Below are positions 1 to 9,096 of a stretch of 64,000 bases of DNA, piece by piece. The notes beneath the pieces were generated by a model. That model worked only from the letters and a program-made list of their open reading frames with translations, had not been told where the DNA came from and ran no database searches. The DNA is taken from assembly GCF_026898095.1 (NCBI RefSeq), contig NZ_CP114015.1, positions 3,840,591 to 3,904,590 on the forward strand. Reading direction: 5' to 3'. A program made the position numbers and the translations under genes. Source of the stretch: Arthrobacter sp. ATA002 (GTDB lineage: Bacteria > Actinomycetota > Actinomycetes > Actinomycetales > Micrococcaceae). Within the stretch, counting starts at the first letter, position 1. Each line of letters starts with the position of its first letter.

Positions 1-128
1 TCGGGCCCTGTCGGCGTCCCGGGGCCCAGCTGCTGCCGTTGAGGCCCGGACAGCAGCCCGCACCGGCGTACCATGGATAGGCCCCTAGTTCGGGCCTGCT
101 CCCCCAATCCCAAGGTGTGTTTTCTGCA

Positions 129-1604
129 ATGTCCTCCTTTACCCAGGCCTTGGCCCGCGGACTGAACATCCGGCATATCCGGTTCATGGCACTTGGTTCC
201 GCGATCGGCACCGGCCTCTTCTACGGCTCGGCCTCCGCGATCCAGTCCGCCGGTCCGGCCGTCCTGCTGGCCTACATCATCGGTGGCGCCGCCGTGTTCC
301 TGGTCATGCGCGCACTGGGCGAAATGGCCGTCCGGCATCCGGTCTCCGGGTCCTTCGGCCAGTACGCCAGCCGCTACCTCGGCCCCTTTGCCGGCTTCAT
401 CACCGGCTGGACGTTCGCCTTTGAAATGGCCATCGTGGCCATTGCCGACGTCACGGCACTGGGCATTTACATGGGCTTCTGGTTCCCGGACGTACCGCGC
501 TGGATCTGGATCCTCGCCGCCGTCCTGCTGATTTCAGCATTGAACCTCATGCGGGTGAAGGTGTTCGGTGAAACCGAATTCTGGCTGTCCATCATCAAGG
601 TCACAGCCATCCTCGCCATGATCATTGGCGGCGCGGCGATCGTGGTGTTCGGCTTCGGACTGCCGGACACGGCCAATCCGGGCCTGGACACCATGCTGGG
701 ATCCGGCGGGTTCTTCGCCAACGGGTTCTGGGGCCTGCTGGCGTCCTTCGCCATCGTGATGTTCGCCTTTGGCGGCATCGAAACCGTGGGAATCACCGCC
801 GGCGAGGCGGACAACCCCAAAAAGGCCATTCCGGCCGCGGTCAACACCGTGCCGGTGCGCATCCTGCTGTTCTACGTATGCGCCCTGGCCGTCCTGATGA
901 TGATCTTCCCGTGGCAGGACATCGACGGCGCCACCAGCCCGTTTGTGCAGATTTTCGACTCCCTGGGCATCCCCGCCGCCGCCCACATCCTCAACGCCGT
1001 GGTCATTACCGCGGCCCTCTCCGCCATCAACGCCGACATTTTCGGTGCCGGCCGCATGCTCTACGGGCTGTCCCGGCAGGGTCAGGCTCCGGCGTCGTTC
1101 GCCAAGGTCTCCCGGCACGGCGTGCCGTGGATGACGGTGGCCACGATGGCAGCGGTGCTGCTCGCCGGCGTCGTCCTCAATGCGCTGCTGCCGGAGAACC
1201 TGTTCAAGATCATCGCGTCGATCGCCACTTTCGCCACCGTGTGGGTGTGGCTGATGATCCTGCTCTCGCACATCGCGATGAAACGCGAGATGAAGCGCCG
1301 GGGCCTGCCGGCGTCCGAGTTCGGCGTGCCGTTCTGGCCGGTGGCGTCCTACGCCGCACTGGTGTTCATGGTGTTCATCGTGGTGCTGCTGGGCGTCATG
1401 CCGGACACCCGGGTGGCTTTGGTGGTGGGTGTGGTCTGGATCGGCCTGCTCTTGGTGGCCTACCGGCTCTGGGTGCGCGGCAACGGCCGGGTGCGCGCGG
1501 AGCTGGTGGACGAGACGGGCGTTGAGTGGGTGGGCGCCGGCACGGCTCAGCCCGCCGCCGGCGCGGACCACCCCGCCGCCGGGAATGCAGGCGTTACTTC
1601 CTAG
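129..1604 (+). CDS. APC-superfamily amino-acid permease (AAT type)
   Basis: Predicted integral-membrane importer of an amino acid driven by the proton gradient. The protein is about 491 residues with roughly twelve hydrophobic segments. The family hallmark GSAIGTGLF lies in the first membrane helix (about residues 23-31), and the [10 protein letters not shown] loop typical of the AAT family follows helix 6. The C-terminal 40 residues are Ala/Gly-rich and soluble. ATG at 129 is preferred over a GTG at 117 because AAGG lies upstream (112-115), though its spacing is long. The substrate cannot be read from the sequence; GabP-, ProY- and AroP-like proteins share these features. Confidence 0.9.
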   Translation: MSSFTQALARGLNIRHIRFMALGSAIGTGLFYGSASAIQSAGPAVLLAYIIGGAAVFLVMRALGEMAVRHPVSGSFGQYASRYLGPFAGFITGWTFAFEMAIVAIADVTALGIYMGFWFPDVPRWIWILAAVLLISALNLMRVKVFGETEFWLSIIKVTAILAMIIGGAAIVVFGFGLPDTANPGLDTMLGSGGFFANGFWGLLASFAIVMFAFGGIETVGITAGEADNPKKAIPAAVNTVPVRILLFYVCALAVLMMIFPWQDIDGATSPFVQIFDSLGIPAAAHILNAVVITAALSAINADIFGAGRMLYGLSRQGQAPASFAKVSRHGVPWMTVATMAAVLLAGVVLNALLPENLFKIIASIATFATVWVWLMILLSHIAMKREMKRRGLPASEFGVPFWPVASYAALVFMVFIVVLLGVMPDTRVALVVGVVWIGLLLVAYRLWVRGNGRVRAELVDETGVEWVGAGTAQPAAGADHPAAGNAGVTS

Positions 1605-1616
1605 GTTGCACCCGGC

Positions 1617-2332
1617 ATGAAGGTTGAAATTTGGTCTGACATTGCCTGCCCCTGGTGCTACATCGGAAAGCGCCGCTTCGAAGCCGCACTGGCCGGGTTT
1701 GAACACCGCGACGACGTGGAGGTGTCCTGGCGCAGCTACCAGCTGGACCCGTCCCTGCCCAAGCACTACGACGGCACCGAGGTCCAGTACCTGAGCGAGC
1801 GCAAGGGCATCGACCCTGTGCAGCTCGCCGGCATGCTGGATCAGGTCACGGCACAGGCAGCGGGCGTTGGCCTGAACTATGATTTCGACTCCCTGGTGGT
1901 GGCCAACAGCTTCTCCGCGCACCGGCTGATCCATTTGGCCCGCACTGAAGCGGGGCCGCAGCGGCCGACGGCGTCAAGGAAGCCCTGCTGTCGGCCCACT
2001 TTGAGCAGGGCCTGGATATCGGCAGCACGGAGGTCCTGGCGGAGATCGGTAGCCGGACCGGACTGGACCCGGACCGGGTGCGGGCCATGCTCGCCGGCGG
2101 CGAGTTCACGGACGAGGTGAACGCCGATATCGCCGAAGCCCGCGGCCTTGGTGTCAGCGGAGTGCCGTTCTTTGTCATTGACCGCAAGTACGGCATCTCC
2201 GGGGCGCAGCCCACGGAACTGTTCACGCAGGCTTTGGGCACCGCGTGGGAGGAATCGCGGCCGCTGCAGATGGTGGCTCCGGCCGCCGCCGGATCAGCGG
2301 ACGGGCCCGCCTGCGGACCGGACGGCTGCTAG
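1617..2332 (+). pseudogene. DsbA-family oxidoreductase, FrnE-like (frameshifted)
   Basis: The product resembles the FrnE/2-hydroxychromene-isomerase branch of thioredoxin-fold oxidoreductases. It starts with a beta strand followed by the redox motif CPWC (residues 11-14). The reading frame breaks near 1945-1965. Upstream it ends in LIHLARTEAG; downstream another frame continues with the expected EALLSAHFEQGLDIG and later VSGVPFFVIDRKYGISGAQP, which carries the cis-proline region. One missing base restores a protein of about 238 residues, the normal family length. A TAGGTT hexamer at 1602-1607, overlapping the stop of the permease, could drive a nearly leaderless transcript. A sequencing indel is more likely than true decay, because both halves are well preserved. 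Confidence 0.85.
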
Positions 2333-2405
2333 CGGCCCTTCCGGCCCTGGCTGGAGCCCGGCCCGGGCCCACCCCAGCCCGGCCCCGGCCATTCCGGCCC
2401 GGCAC

Positions 2406-3637
2406 CTATCCGGCCGCGGCGGCCAGCTCCCGCTCAACGCCGTCGGGTGAGAGCAGGTGCTCGGTCACCATCAGGCTCGCGCCCAGCAGCGCGGCGCCGT
2501 CGCCGGCCGCGGAGGCGACCACCTGCAGGCTGGACGTGGCCAGCGGCAGCGACCGCTGATAGACCACTTCCTTGACGCCGGCGAGCAGCTGCTCGCCGGC
2601 GGCCGCCATGCCGCCGCCGATTACGATCACCGACGGGTTGAGCAGGCTGACGCATGCTGCCAGCACGTCGCCCACATCCCGTCCGGCCTGCCGCAGCGCA
2701 CTGATGGCGTGCAGCTCCCCGTGGCTGGCCAAATCCAGGACATCATCACCGGACTCGGCCGCCAGCCCTTCGGCACGCAGGGCCCGGGCCAGCGCCGGAC
2801 CGGAGGCGAGCGCTTCCAGGCAGCCGGTGTTGCCGCACCGGCACAGCACGCCGTCGCCCCGCGGCACCCGCACGTGCCCCAGGTCCCCCGCGGTGCCGTT
2901 GGCCCCGCGCTGCAGCTGGCCGCTGCTGATCAATCCGGCTCCGATGCCGGTGGCGACCTTAATGAACAGCAAATCATCGTGTTCGGGCCAATACGACGCC
3001 CGCTCCCCAAGGCCATAATGTTGACATCGTTGTCCACCAGGACCGGAACCCGGAGGCTGCGGCGGATGTAGCCGACGACGTCGAACCCGTCCCAGCCGGG
3101 CATGATCGGCGGCTTCACCGGACGGCCGCTGCGGTGCTCCACGGGACCGGGCAGCCCGATGCCGATACCGGCGAGATCGGATTCGGGGCGGGCCGCGGCG
3201 TCGAGCATCTCCCGGCCGGCGGCGACCACCCAGTCCAGGATGCTTTCAGGGCCGGCTGACACCGGCATCGCCGTTCCGGTGCGGAAAAACTCGGCGCCCA
3301 CCAGATTCGTGCCCGCCGCCCTGACATGGGTGGCGCCCACGTCCACGGCCAGGACCATCTTCGCGCCGGGATTGAAGGCAAAGCGCGACGGCGGCCGGCC
3401 GCCGGAGGACACCGCTTCACCGGCCGGGCCCACGAGTTTCGACGCCAGGAGCGCTTCAACGCGTGCTGCCACAGTGGACCGCGCCAGCCCGGTGGCCGCC
3501 GCCAGTTCGGACCGGGTGCGGGCACGCCCGTCGCGCAGGAGCTGAAACACTTCCCCGGCCTGGTGGCCGCCGGCAAAAGCTGCGGCACCGAAAACTTCGC
3601 CGCCTGCGGGTGCAGCCGGGATCCGGGAAAGTGTCAT
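2406..3637 (-). pseudogene. ROK-family transcriptional regulator (frameshifted)
   Basis: NagC/XylR-type ROK repressor. An N-terminal winged helix-turn-helix (about residues 25-85) is followed by the sugar-kinase-like fold. Visible motifs are the phosphate-binding AVDVGATH, GIGIGLPGPVE, the catalytic-type VDNDVN, and the zinc cluster GDLGHVRV followed by CRCGNTGCLEA. The frame breaks at a run of four C (3005-3008, + strand). Adding one base gives the expected continuation ALGERASYWPEHDDLLFIKV, so a homopolymer indel is likely. It is divergent from the sugar-catabolism genes that begin at 3867 and probably represses them and itself through the palindrome at 3700-3725. The inducer is presumably a sugar or sugar phosphate; its identity is unknown. 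Confidence 0.88.
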
Positions 3638-3699
3638 CACTAACGAATAGCACGGGCCACTTATGAATGTCATCCGGCAGAAGTATGAACGGACAACAA

Positions 3700-3736
3700 A
3701 CTTTTGCTTGACTGCCGGCAAAAGTGTCCCTAGGTT
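3700..3736 (+). promoter_or_regulatory. ROK operator palindrome overlapping a promoter
   Basis: The perfect inverted repeat ACTTTTGC-N10-GCAAAAGT spans 3700-3725. Between its arms starts a -35 box, TTGACT (3708-3713), followed after exactly 17 bases by a -10 box, TAGGTT (3731-3736). The element lies between the divergent ROK regulator and the sugar operon, so bound repressor would cover the -35 region. That ROK is the binder is an inference. Confidence 0.65.
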
Positions 3737-3866
3737 GAAAGTGTCGTACGCCACAGTTTGCGCGGTGTCCGGCGCAGTCTTCGCCGGCACGGTTGCGGCG
3801 GACTCTTTCTTTCCACCGGTGCTGAATCCCCCATGGATACGGCCTGCACGCAACGAGGAGCGCAGA

Positions 3867-4607
3867 GTGACCTATTCCCTTCAGCTGTACACCGTCCGCC
3901 GAGAGCTGGAGGCGGACCTCCCGGGAACGCTCAAGGCGCTGGCTGCTGTTGGCTTCCGCCAGGTGGAACCGTACAACTTCCATGAAAACCCCGCGGATCT
4001 TGCCGCCGCACTGGAGGAGAACGGGCTGTCGGCCCCCTCCGGCCACGCCCCGCTGCTTCGCAGCGACCAGGATGCCATCTTCACCGCCGCCAACACATTG
4101 GGCATCGGCACCGTGATCGATCCGCATGTGCCCGAAGACCGGTGGAAGACCGAAGCCGACATTGCCGCCACGGCAGCGGCCCTCAACGGGGCGGCCGCCA
4201 AGGGCGCCGACTACGGGGTGCGGGTGGGATACCACAACCACTGGTGGGAGCTCGAAACCCTGCCGGACGGCCGCACCGGCCTGGAAGTCCTCGCCTCGCA
4301 TCTAAATCCCGAAGTGATCCTGGAACTGGACACCTACTGGGCGGCAGTGGGCGGACAGGACGCGGCCGCACTGCTGGCCAGGCTCGGCGACCGGGTCCGG
4401 TTTATCCATATCAAGGACGGACCGGTCACGTCCGACCCCGCAGCCCAGCTGCCGGTCGGCGACGGCGTGATGCCGGTCTGGGACGTTATCGCCGCAGCAA
4501 CAGCTTTGGAAACCGGCGTCGTCGAACTCGATGACTATGCCGGAAACATGATGGACGCAGTTGAGGCCAGCCTCAACTACCTCACCGCAGGAAGGCCGGC
4601 AGCATGA
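3867..4607 (+). CDS. Sugar phosphate isomerase/epimerase (TIM barrel)
   Basis: Xylose-isomerase-like TIM-barrel protein (AP-endonuclease 2 superfamily), cytosolic, about 246 residues. Metal-ligand segments are visible: HNHWWELE, ELDTYWAAVGG and FIHIKDG carry the His, Glu and Asp residues used for divalent metal in the family. The GTG start at 3867 is chosen because GAGGAG (3855-3860) sits six bases upstream; the frame is open further 5-prime but lacks family homology there. The stop overlaps the ATG of the next gene (ATGA), so the two are translationally coupled. With two Gfo/Idh dehydrogenases it forms a cluster of the kind used for inositol, keto-sugar or glycoside oxidation. The exact substrate is unknown. 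Confidence 0.85.
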   Translation: MTYSLQLYTVRRELEADLPGTLKALAAVGFRQVEPYNFHENPADLAAALEENGLSAPSGHAPLLRSDQDAIFTAANTLGIGTVIDPHVPEDRWKTEADIAATAAALNGAAAKGADYGVRVGYHNHWWELETLPDGRTGLEVLASHLNPEVILELDTYWAAVGGQDAAALLARLGDRVRFIHIKDGPVTSDPAAQLPVGDGVMPVWDVIAAATALETGVVELDDYAGNMMDAVEASLNYLTAGRPAA

Positions 4608-5713
4608 GCAAGCAGGGACCCGTCGGCGTCGGGATTATCGGTGCCGGAGTGATCAGCAAGGAATACCTCACGAACCTCACGTCCTTTCCCGACGTCAAGG
4701 TGCATATTGTGGCGGACCTCTACGAGGAGGTGGCCGCCGCACGCGCGGCCGAATACGGCATTGCCGAGTCCGGCGGAGTCGAGGCGGCCCTGAACCACCC
4801 CGACGTCGAGATCATCATTAACCTCACTATCCCCGCAGCCCACGTCGAGGTCGCCACGGCGGCGGTAAATGCGGGCAAGCATGTGTGGAGCGAGAAACCC
4901 TTCTCGCTGGACCGTGAATCCGGACTCGGCCTGCTCAAGGCCGCAGACGCCGCGGGCATGCGGCTGGGCTGCGCCCCGGATACGTTCCTGGGCTCGGGCC
5001 TGCAGACCGCGCGCCGCATGATCGAACGCGGCGACATCGGCACGCCGCTGACCGCCCTCACCCTGATGCAGTCACCCGGCCCGGAATCCTGGCACCCGAA
5101 CCCCGCCTTCCTCTTCCAGGAAGGGGCCGGACCGCTCTTCGACATTGGCCCGTACTACCTGACGGCACTGGTGCAGACCTTCGGCTCGATCCGCAAGGTT
5201 GGCGCCTTCGGGTCGCGGTCCAAGGAAGTCCGCACCATCGGCTCCGGCCCGCGGGCCGGCGAGGAATTCGCGGTCACCGTACCCACCCATGTCAGCGCCA
5301 TCGCCCAGTTTGAGGGCGGCGCATCGTCGCAGAGCATCTTCAGCTTCGAGTCCCCGTACCCGCGGCCGGGGTTCGTGGAAATCACCGGCAGCGAGGCCAC
5401 CATCGCCTTTCCGGATCCCAATATGTTCGACGGCGATATCCGCATCTGCGCCGCGGGCTCCACTGACTGGACAACCATCCCGGCTCCGTCCGTACCCGGC
5501 ACGCGCGGCACGGGGGTGCTGGACATGGCGCGCGCCATCCGCGAAGGACGCCCGCACCGCGCCCAGGGCGAACTGGCGTATCACGTCCTGGACGCCATGG
5601 CCTCGATCTCGGAGTCCGTGGAAACAGGAAGCTTCGTCACCGTGGAAAGCTCCGCCGCCCGGGTGCCGGCCCTGCCCGAGGACTGGGATCCGACCGCCGC
5701 GACCCTCGCCTGA
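4604..5713 (+). CDS. Gfo/Idh/MocA-family oxidoreductase
   Basis: NAD(P)-dependent sugar dehydrogenase of 369 residues. The N-terminal Rossmann fold has GVGIIGAGVISKEYL (residues about 7-21) with the GxGxxx dinucleotide loop. The conserved SEKPFSLD, the EKP motif with the catalytic-region lysine, lies near residue 97. GPLFDIGPYYL, with the D-x-G-x-H/Y segment, lies near 178. The start overlaps the stop of the isomerase upstream. A second enzyme of the same family follows at 5810, so the cluster probably performs consecutive oxidation and epimerisation of a sugar. A strong hairpin follows the stop. Confidence 0.9.
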   Translation: MSKQGPVGVGIIGAGVISKEYLTNLTSFPDVKVHIVADLYEEVAAARAAEYGIAESGGVEAALNHPDVEIIINLTIPAAHVEVATAAVNAGKHVWSEKPFSLDRESGLGLLKAADAAGMRLGCAPDTFLGSGLQTARRMIERGDIGTPLTALTLMQSPGPESWHPNPAFLFQEGAGPLFDIGPYYLTALVQTFGSIRKVGAFGSRSKEVRTIGSGPRAGEEFAVTVPTHVSAIAQFEGGASSQSIFSFESPYPRPGFVEITGSEATIAFPDPNMFDGDIRICAAGSTDWTTIPAPSVPGTRGTGVLDMARAIREGRPHRAQGELAYHVLDAMASISESVETGSFVTVESSAARVPALPEDWDPTAATLA

Positions 5714-5715
5714 TC

Positions 5716-5755
5716 CGGTTCCGGGCCCGGCCGTCTCCGGCCGGGCCCGGAACCG
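5716..5755 (+). terminator. 18-bp perfect hairpin between two dehydrogenase genes
   Basis: A perfect 18-bp stem, CGGTTCCGGGCCCGGCCG, with a four-base loop TCTC, immediately follows the first dehydrogenase. No T tract follows. It may attenuate transcription into the next gene or protect the upstream message from 3-prime decay rather than terminate fully. Confidence 0.55.
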
Positions 5756-5809
5756 CCTTATCCAGCTTTGCTCTGCCCTGATCCTTCCAACCAGCAAGGG
5801 ACGTTCCGC

Positions 5810-6988
5810 ATGCCTCACCCCTCCTCCGACCGGCCGCTGGGGGTTGCCGTTATCGGTTATGCCTTCATGGGCAAAGCCCACTCGCAGGCGTGGCGCAACG
5901 CCCGGGCCTTCTTTGACACCCCGGCCTACGAACAGAAGCTGCTCGTAGGCCGGGATGCGGAACAGGCTGCTGCGGCCGCCGGCCGGTACGGCTGGCAGGA
6001 GTCCACCACCGACTGGCGGGACGTGCTCAGCCGGGAGGACATCGACGTCGTCGACATCTGCTCCCCCGGCTATCTGCACGCGGAAATGGCAGTTGCCGCG
6101 CTGGAAGCGGGCAAGCACGTGCTGGTGGAAAAACCGCTGGCCAACACCGTGGCCGAAGCCGAAGCCATGGCCGACGCCGCGCGCCGGGCCGCAGCACACG
6201 GCGTCCGGTCGATGGTGGGCTTCAATTACCGGCGCGTTCCGGCGCTGGCACTGGCCCGGGAGCTCATTGCCGGCGGCCGGCTCGGCACCATCCGCTCCGT
6301 CCGCAGCGCCTATCTGCAGGACTGGCTCGCTGACGCGGAGTCACCCATGACCTGGCGGCTGGACAAGGAAACAGCAGGATCCGGGGCGCTCGGAGACATC
6401 GCCTCGCATCTGGTGGACCAAATCCGGTTCCTGCTGCAGGACCGCGTCACCGCCGTATCCGGACGGCTGCACACCTATATTCCGGAACGGCCCGAAGCCG
6501 CGGCTGCCGGCGCCCCGGCGGAGGCGCCCGCCCGGAAGCGGCAGGTCACGGTGGATGACGCTGCCTGGGCCACGCTGGACCTGGCCGGCGGCGCCGTTGC
6601 CAGCGTCGAGGTGTCCCGCGTCGCGCTGGGCCGCAAGAATTCCCTGCAGGTCGAGGTGTTCGGCGACCTTGGCAGCCTGTCCTTTGACCTGGAAAACCTC
6701 AACGAGCTGCAGTTCTTTGACGGTACCCTTCCCGTCCGGCAGCAGGGTTTCACCCGCATTCTGGCCACGGAACCGGAACACCCCTACCTCTCGTCCTGGT
6801 GGCCGCAGGGCCACGTCCTGGGCTGGGAGCACAGCTTCGTGCACGAAGTCGCGGACTTCCTTGGCTGCATCAGGGACGGGCAGGCGCCGTCGCCGTCGTT
6901 CGACGACGGCCTCGCCGTGCAGCGCGTGCTGGCCGGTGTGGAGGAAAGTGCGGCGGCGGGCAGCGCCCTAGTTCCGGTCGACGGCTAG
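5810..6988 (+). CDS. Gfo/Idh/MocA-family oxidoreductase
   Basis: Second NAD(P)-dependent sugar dehydrogenase of the cluster, about 392 residues. It shows AVIGYAFMGKAHSQAW in the Rossmann loop (about residues 12-27), VEKPLANT (EKP motif) near residue 105 and GALGDIASHLVD near 195, the D-x-x-x-H segment. ATG 5810 is supported by AAGGGA at 5796-5801. The closest-looking relatives are myo-inositol 2-dehydrogenase-like and dehydrogenase-like glycoside-degradation proteins. It is separated from the upstream dehydrogenase by an 18-bp hairpin but is probably co-regulated. Confidence 0.9.
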   Translation: MPHPSSDRPLGVAVIGYAFMGKAHSQAWRNARAFFDTPAYEQKLLVGRDAEQAAAAAGRYGWQESTTDWRDVLSREDIDVVDICSPGYLHAEMAVAALEAGKHVLVEKPLANTVAEAEAMADAARRAAAHGVRSMVGFNYRRVPALALARELIAGGRLGTIRSVRSAYLQDWLADAESPMTWRLDKETAGSGALGDIASHLVDQIRFLLQDRVTAVSGRLHTYIPERPEAAAAGAPAEAPARKRQVTVDDAAWATLDLAGGAVASVEVSRVALGRKNSLQVEVFGDLGSLSFDLENLNELQFFDGTLPVRQQGFTRILATEPEHPYLSSWWPQGHVLGWEHSFVHEVADFLGCIRDGQAPSPSFDDGLAVQRVLAGVEESAAAGSALVPVDG

Positions 6989-6997
6989 TTCTAGCCG
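6982..6997. repeat. Palindrome made of two convergent stop codons
   Basis: CGGCTAG-TT-CTAGCCG is a perfect palindrome. The left TAG is the stop of the dehydrogenase on the + strand and the right CTA is the stop of the LytR_C protein on the - strand. It may act as a weak bidirectional hairpin; no T tract is present. Confidence 0.5.
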
Positions 6998-7677
6998 GCC
7001 GGAGCCGGCGGGGATGTCTCGGTCGTCCAGGGACAGCTCATCGGGCCGGCGGCGGTGGACATGACGTTCTCGGCCGGCACCAGCGTGGTGTATCCGGAGC
7101 CCAGCACCACGTCCACGGCGGCTCCCTCCCGGTCATCCTGGACATACTGGGTGTCCGGGATCTGCTGCTGCACAGTGAACGCGGCCGCCTCGCCCTCGGG
7201 GCCGGACATAATGATGGCGGTCATGCCTTCGCGGTTGACCGTGCTGTTGCCGACGGTTCCGCGCAGGAAACCCCGTTCGGCGAGCGCGTCGGACACCTGC
7301 CCGGCCAGCCCCGCCGCCGCCGTCGTATTGAACACGTTGACTGTGACGGTCTCGGGCGGCTGGTAGGTGAACGGACCGGCCGGGCACCCGGCGGAGGCAG
7401 TTGGCGCCGGCTCCGGCTCGGAGAGCACTATCCATCCCCTGAGCACCGACAGGGCGAAGAGCGCCCCAAGCAGCAGCGCGGACACCAGCACGGCAATCAC
7501 GATCCGGTGCCGCGTGCGCCTCCGGCGGGCCAGCCGGACCCGCTCCGCTTCGTCGGCTTCGGGATCGAAAACGACTCCCAGATCGTCTTCGGTGACGATC
7601 CGGTGGCCGTGCCACTCGGTGGGGTCGGCTTTCGCCGTCCGGTTCCGGTGTGCCGCGCCGGTGCCCCTGTCAGCCAT
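6991..7677 (-). CDS. LytR C-terminal-domain membrane protein
   Basis: The 228-residue protein has a charged cytoplasmic N-terminus (1-57), one membrane helix (about 58-80) and an extracellular LytR_C domain from about residue 105. The domain hallmark is VTVNVFNTTAAAGLAGQVSD followed by ALAERGF. The domain occurs alone or at the C-terminus of LCP ligases that attach wall polymers, so a role in cell-wall biogenesis is likely. No LCP catalytic domain is present. The next gene upstream (7683-7982) reads in the same direction with a five-base gap. Confidence 0.85.
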   Translation of the reverse strand: MADRGTGAAHRNRTAKADPTEWHGHRIVTEDDLGVVFDPEADEAERVRLARRRRTRHRIVIAVLVSALLLGALFALSVLRGWIVLSEPEPAPTASAGCPAGPFTYQPPETVTVNVFNTTAAAGLAGQVSDALAERGFLRGTVGNSTVNREGMTAIIMSGPEGEAAAFTVQQQIPDTQYVQDDREGAAVDVVLGSGYTTLVPAENVMSTAAGPMSCPWTTETSPPAPAG

Positions 7678-7682
7678 CGGAG

Positions 7683-7982
7683 TCAGTCATCAATGACGAG
7701 GACGCGTGCATGCAGGATGGTCCGCTGGTGCAGCGCGGTTCGAACAGCGCGGTGCAGTCCGTCTTCCAAGTACATGGTGTCCCTCCATAGCACGACGTGC
7801 GGGAATAGATCTCCGAAGAACGTGGAGTCCTCGGCCAGCAGCGCACCCAGGTCGAGCGTGCTTTTGGTGGTCACCAGTTCATCAAGCCGCACCTGCCGGG
7901 GAGGTACCGCCGCCCAGTCTTTGGGTGTTACGTATCCGTGGTCGGGGTAGGGGCGTCCGTCGCCAACAGCTTTGAAGATCAC
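7683..7982 (-). CDS. Conserved actinobacterial protein, about 99 aa (often named VapB-like)
   Basis: Small soluble protein beginning MIFKAVGDGRPYPDHG and containing PPRQVRLDELVTTK, a combination I recognise from a very widespread actinobacterial family. Database names vary (VapB-family antitoxin, arsenate reductase-like) and the true function is unsettled; no VapC toxin lies beside it. The GTG start has no ribosome-binding site. A -10 box, TAGTCT, ends six bases upstream, which fits a leaderless transcript. It is probably co-transcribed with the LytR_C gene downstream. Confidence 0.75.
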   Translation of the reverse strand: MIFKAVGDGRPYPDHGYVTPKDWAAVPPRQVRLDELVTTKSTLDLGALLAEDSTFFGDLFPHVVLWRDTMYLEDGLHRAVRTALHQRTILHARVLVIDD

Positions 7983-7988
7983 TAATAC

Positions 7989-7994
7989 AGACTA
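7989..7994 (-). promoter_or_regulatory. -10 box of a leaderless promoter
   Basis: TAGTCT on the minus strand ends six bases before the GTG at 7982, placing the transcription start at or next to the start codon. No Shine-Dalgarno sequence is present. Confidence 0.5.
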
Positions 7995-8153
7995 AAGAAG
8001 AAGTGCATCCTTTGAAACAGCGGCGCCCGGCGGGGCGCACCCAATCCCGTCACATTACGGACACAGCAACGTTCCAGACCGGAAAATAGGGCTCCCACCA
8101 GCACGAACACTGTCCGGCCTCCCGGTTCTGCAGTTTTCGGCCAGCCGGGCGCA

Positions 8154-9062
8154 GTGGAATACTGGCACGGTGACTTCTCCCGTTTTGGCTTGCTGCTCGA
8201 CGTCGACGGCCCCGTGGCCAGTCCGGTTTCCCGGACCGTTCCGCCGGGCATTGTTACCCACCTCGTGGAGCTGGCCGCCGCGGGCTGGCCCGTCATCTTC
8301 AACACCGGCCGCTCCGACGACTTCATCCGCAGGCAGGTGATGGAACCGATGATCGCCGCCGGACTGTCGGCCGGCACCACACTGCATGCCATCTGTGAGA
8401 AGGGTGCCGTGTGGTTCTCCTTCACCGGGGCCGGTCCCGGTGAACCGCAGGTCGATTCGGCCCTCGCCCTCCCCGAAACCTATGCCGACGCCGTCCGCCA
8501 GCTCGTGGCCTCCAAGTACCGCGGCCACATGTTCTACGACGAAACCAAGCGCGCCATGGTGTCGGTGGAGCAGCACGTGGACGTGGCCAACGCGGACTAC
8601 CTCCGGGAACAGCAGGAGTTCGACACCGACGCCCTGGCCCTGATGCGGAAGTTCGACCTGGGCGTCTGCCGGCTGGACCATCATGCTCCGGACAGCGACG
8701 ACTCGATCGACTACCGGATCGACCCCACGATCATTTCCACCGACATCGAGGCGCTCGGAGTCGGCAAGGACCTTGGCGCCCGGCGCGCTCTGTCCCTGCT
8801 CGCGGATGCCGGAACCGAAGTGCCGCGCACCTGGCGGACCGTCGGGGATTCCCGCACCGACTACGCCATGGCCGATGAGCTGCAGGCGCTCGGGTATGAC
8901 GTTGCGCATGTGGACGTCCGCCCGGCCGACGGCGTGCCGGCCAAGCCCTATCCGGTGCTGACCGCCGGGGATCGGATCCACGAGGATGCCGGCGGAGCGT
9001 ACTTTGCGCGCTGGGCGGCGATGGCCGCCGGCAACGCAGCGGACGACGACGGCGTCAGCTAG
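8154..9062 (+). CDS. HAD-superfamily hydrolase
   Basis: Predicted phosphatase of about 302 residues. HAD motif I appears as LLLDVDGP (about residues 12-19), motif II as FNTGRSD (about 48-54), and motif IV as TVGDSRTDYAMADEL (about 222-236) with the metal-binding aspartates. The length and the large cap between motifs II and III are like Cof-type or sucrose/trehalose-phosphatase enzymes. GTG 8154 is used because it is the first start in frame; no good ribosome-binding site is seen, so the true start may be a few codons away. The substrate is unknown. Confidence 0.8.
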   Translation: MEYWHGDFSRFGLLLDVDGPVASPVSRTVPPGIVTHLVELAAAGWPVIFNTGRSDDFIRRQVMEPMIAAGLSAGTTLHAICEKGAVWFSFTGAGPGEPQVDSALALPETYADAVRQLVASKYRGHMFYDETKRAMVSVEQHVDVANADYLREQQEFDTDALALMRKFDLGVCRLDHHAPDSDDSIDYRIDPTIISTDIEALGVGKDLGARRALSLLADAGTEVPRTWRTVGDSRTDYAMADELQALGYDVAHVDVRPADGVPAKPYPVLTAGDRIHEDAGGAYFARWAAMAAGNAADDDGVS

Positions 9063-9096
9063 CTTCGATGGCGGAGGCTGGCTTCAGTGGCGGGAG

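Noticed and set aside
534..1934. Long open frame on the minus strand opposite the amino-acid permease
   Set aside because: It is a GC-driven shadow frame with His/Gln/Gly-rich composition and no domain; the plus-strand permease explains the region.
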